Below, piece after piece: positions 60,333 to 64,000 of a stretch of DNA of 64,000 bases. The notes below the pieces were generated by a model. The model ran no database searches. It was not told where the DNA came from and saw nothing but the letters and a program-made list of their open reading frames with translations. Made by a program: the position numbers and the translations under genes. Where the stretch lies: contig OU964935.1 of NCBI GenBank assembly GCA_918807975.1, positions 4,861,823 through 4,925,822 on the forward strand. Direction: 5' to 3'. Position 1 is the first letter of the stretch. Each line of letters starts with the position of its first letter. The stretch is from Aplidium turbinatum. Taxonomy: Eukaryota > Chordata > Ascidiacea > Aplousobranchia > Polyclinidae.

Positions 60333-63300
60333 TTCTTCAAAGTTTCTGATGCCCTCATATCAAAGCACTAAAAGTTTTGTGATCTCATATTGCTTTTTAC
60401 ACGGAGGTATATATCTCCGTGGCAATACCCAGTGTACCTACTGCACTAAGAAGGCCAGAAGGCCGAAACGGTGTGCACTGTCTGCAGCTTTTATTGTTCA
60501 TGTGCTTGCAGTAGCGGACCCAGGTGAGGTAGCCTACTTGGTCATGTGTTCCCTTGCTTAAAAAATAAAACCGAGAAAAAACATGTAGGCCTATATTTTT
60601 TTTCGGTTTTACAAAATGTTCTGTCCCAATTCCGTTTGATTAACCTAGCTGTCAACATTGGGCGCATGTGTTTTTAGAGACCCCAAGACTCCAGAATAGA
60701 TTATTTCATTTTTGGGACCACAACTTCCTTATTAACCATTTTCTTTCACAAGGTTTGAGGGGTTGACAGACCCTCTAGTGCCCTCTCTCAAAATTATTTT
60801 TCTCGATCCGCAACTGTGCCCCTGATACAAAAAGGTGCCATCTTCACAAAGCAATGCATCCTATTATTACGCCAATGAATCAAGAGGATTGGTTATCAGG
60901 ACACTTATACTTTTCATTTTAATGCATGAAGGCCAATCCATGGACTATTACAAAGCCAGACAATTTGGTCATTTTCAAAACATCTTCAGACAATGGATTA
61001 ATGTAAAAAGAAGAAATTTTCTTGCTGGGTATTTTCTTTAGCAGTCCTTTATCAATCTTCTCCGACTGTTGTTAATTTGAAGTGTTTTGAAAAACAAACG
61101 TTTCGAAACAAGGTTTTATTTTGTCTCCTTTCAAGCAGTCTTTCATACAATGACATTTCGTTTCAAGCACATCTATTTTAAGAACTGCTACATGTTTACG
61201 AAGAAAAAATTTCAGATTTATTTTCAATAAATTGTGCGGTTTCGGTAAACCCAAGATTTTTATAACGATTCAAAATCGTTTTTCTCATTGTCAACGTACG
61301 GCGGTATCACGTGAAAAGTATTAATCTTAACGTCTTTAGAAAGTTTAAGTTGTCTTTGAAACACAACATTTGCAAAAAAATTAACACCACCATCATTATC
61401 ATCATCACAACCATCATGCACATTTCTGATTCGAAGGCTGGTTGTCAATTTCTTCAACAAGCAGTAGCGCTGCCAGGAGAGTCCAGAAAACATTTTTGAA
61501 CCGAGCCGAGGTGCTTTGAAAGGAATATAACCTCTTCAATGGACCCAAAAAACTTTAAAAAAAACACAGCATATTCTTTAGATATGATGCGCTTTTCTTC
61601 AAATTGTCTTGATTGAGTACCGGGAATCTCATTGGTACCGGGCCCAAATTATCCTCTCAACGGCCCCGGCCACAAATCTCGATCATCTGCTGTTCTCTGC
61701 ATTTCCCAATGTATGACGAGTCCGCCCATTGCTTATCGGCTTACGTTATTCTCCAAGTCCTTTTCAATCTGCAAATGCAACCATGCAAACGTGATAATCC
61801 CTGAGAAGACGTTTTTCAAAAACCAAAATAGCTTTCTTGTCCTATTTTGACATCGTGAAATAAATTGGCGCTTTTGAACTTAACACTTTCCGCTCCAAAG
61901 TTTGTTCAAAAAAGGTTAATCCTTTCATCTGAGTTGCTGGAATGCTGGTGCATTCTGAAGCGTGATGGTATTAAAAGAAACGTGTCACTATCCGTGAGGG
62001 CAAAACAATTCATCAAGTGATCAAACTCAATTAATATACGTCAATGGAAGAGTGTAATTCGTCTTACAACTTTCATTTATGTGGCATTGATTACGTTTTC
62101 AACACAAAAAATATCAATCAAAAGTAGGCTATGTGAAACGTTGATACACGATGAAGTTGAGGGAATGTTATGAAAGGAGAGGGCAATATACAAGTGAGGG
62201 GGTCTTTAGCTTCAAATAGGCCTTTAGAACTGTCCGTACAGCAAAACCAAGTCAGACTTGCATGTCGGGCAGAGGATTTTGGGCCGATTTGGTATTGGTA
62301 CTAGTGCTAGGCCAAAATGAAAATTTGAGCTATATTTGGCCTTGTAGGTAGAATATACCCTTCAGTGTGTCAGCTTGCTATAATGCAGAAATATCATTGT
62401 GAAGGTTTGAAATAGCTGTCTGGGGCATACCGTTACCTAAAAGTTAACTTTGAACCTTAAAAATATGTTGTTTTGGGGAAACACTGAAATATTAGTGATA
62501 TTCAAATCGAGCCGTGGTTTTCAAGTCAGACTTATTCTTGAAACTGAAAACATCCGGGCTTCAATTCCTAAATTTTACAAGTCTTTATATGTATAGTCTT
62601 GTCTTGTCAACTTGATGTATTCATAAAATTTTATTTTTGGGAATGTTTTGCACTTCAAATGAACTTTGGCTTTAAATCACGTGGGGGACTAAAATAGAAG
62701 ACCTATGCACAACTCTGCATCCGGGATGCTGCACGCAGCTACCTCAAAGCTTGTCGTCTTTTGAGCGCAATTTGAAATGCCAATGAAAGAAAAATCATTT
62801 CGAACGTCTCAAACCATTACGTAGTGATTTATCAAACATCGAAACCACATTGCAAATGTCGGGAATTCTTGCTACACACAAATCACTTAAAGTATTTTGA
62901 GAATGGTTAATGATCAATGAAACGTGTTTGACAATTGCAGTTTTTGGGACATTTATGGAAAAAGAAATGTACATCAAAGGAAATGTATCAATCACTTTAA
63001 TACAAATAAATAATTGGTTTGAATATTGATATTTTTATTTTATAATTTTAGTAAATAAATCTTTTCCGAAGTCCAACACCATCGCCTCTACGTGGCGAAA
63101 CTAGTAATGCTGAGGATTAACGAAGCAGCCAAGATGGTGGGGCACTGTAGATCAGGACTGGCCGACCTACTACAGTAAACTCTTGGCCGCATATACCTTT
63201 ATGAAAAAGAGTAACGTACTTAAACCAACAAACCGACAAAACCAACACCAACACTAACATACACCTAATACACACAGCAAACAACAGAAAATTTTGGAAA

Positions 63301-64000
63301 CTTTTCATGCAACAGGCAGTCAATGCTTGGAATCAAGTGCGACGATGAAAGAAGAAATAAATCTTAGCACAATGTTTAATTCTTGAAGTGCTTTCTGCGA
63401 TCAACGTCTGCACTTTGCGAAGTTGTGTAACAAGATACAACTTCCAGCATCGGATTACGTCACAGCGATAAGACGTTGACACGTTGTGCACCGCAGTCTA
63501 AACAGATTCCGGCCTTTTGATATTGATTCATCGTCTGCAGACAATAAATTAATGTAAAAAATGATTGATCTGCTGTCTGGATAGTTGGGATTGATAACGA
63601 TAAGCTTTGGTAAAACAGCATCCAACGTATGCCTGCTTCCACATAATCAATTCAACATCTTTGATGAAGTCGCCAAAATCGCATTCATATGCAGGTCAGA
63701 AAGTGGCCAAAGTATTCCTTTTCCTCACTTCATCGTCGTGCCTTTATGAGATCACGTGCCAATGAACGGGAATGAGATGTGACAGAGAGTAGGCGGCACT
63801 CCTCCGAATCCTCTGAAAAACTAATCGAAGACCTGAGTTGTAAAACTACTTAACCCAATTTCCACAAAATGTGACTTACCACCAAAAATGTAGTAGGCTG
63901 CACTATAATGGTCACTGCTTGTTCCGACACAAAATTTAATTTAAAAAAACAGCTTGAATTTGCTATAATAGAAGCTCAGCGCCGGTGTTTGCATAGAAGC

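Larger units (their letters stand above)
56995..64000. other. Right flank, largely non-coding
   Basis: AT-rich DNA with a 64-nt palindrome (59881-59944), a smaller one (60307-60332), short copies of the CTGCAG-centred palindromic repeat (about 60215, 60985 and 63530) and one weak exon candidate (60000-60145). I found no splice-consistent gene. Confidence 0.5.

Noticed and set aside
61260-61493. 77-codon minus-strand frame as a gene exon
   Set aside because: Contains a GAT/CAT simple repeat, has no clear acceptor and cannot be joined to any neighbouring exon.
63117-63323. Secreted-protein first exon with a signal-like hydrophobic start
   Set aside because: The hydrophobic run comes from a GTTGGT/ACACCA simple repeat and no downstream exon fits.

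Overview
This is an AT-rich stretch of a metazoan nuclear genome: spliced genes with short GT-AG introns, dense small transposons and no bacterial features. My best guess is an invertebrate deuterostome, possibly an ascidian tunicate. The reasons are compact introns, the LINE types and a BEL/Pao element; this is inference and not proven.

Layout. (1) 586-12193, + strand: 19 exons giving the C-terminal half (743 residues) of an MRP-type ABC transporter (ABCC). Its first half lies left of the window. Its introns hold a hAT MITE, LINE and SINE pieces, a Mutator-like MITE and a decayed hammerhead ribozyme copy. (2) 12.2-26.3 kb: transposon nest. A LINE fragment is split by a young 8.1-kb BEL/Pao LTR element (5-bp target duplication) and by a hAT element (8-bp duplication). 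Two nearly identical SINEs lie in opposite orientation on either side. (3) 26.3-29.3 kb, - strand: a small, phase-consistent four-exon gene of unknown function, rich in basic phosphorylation-type motifs and ending in an acidic tail. (4) 31935-38149 (-) and 44748-49933 (+): two divergently arranged, seven-exon class A GPCR paralogs with matching intron phases. In both, DRY reads LRL. A U6 snRNA retropseudogene lies in an intron of the first. (5) 50.2-53.4 kb: hAT MITEs and then a retrozyme-like array of 334-bp units. Six identical 48-nt type I hammerhead ribozymes are present, four on the minus strand and two on the plus strand, head to head, and the array is flanked by a 15-bp direct repeat. 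(6) 53.4-64 kb: mostly non-coding, with a SINE carrying a target duplication, a TA-flanked DNA transposon, a near-perfect 64-nt palindrome and one weak candidate terminal exon.

The genes do not form a pathway: an efflux pump, an unknown protein and two receptors. The most unusual content is the hammerhead array, whose design fits the circular-RNA retrozymes reported from animals. Its head-to-head arrangement and its landing site inside a palindromic repeat are features I have not seen described.
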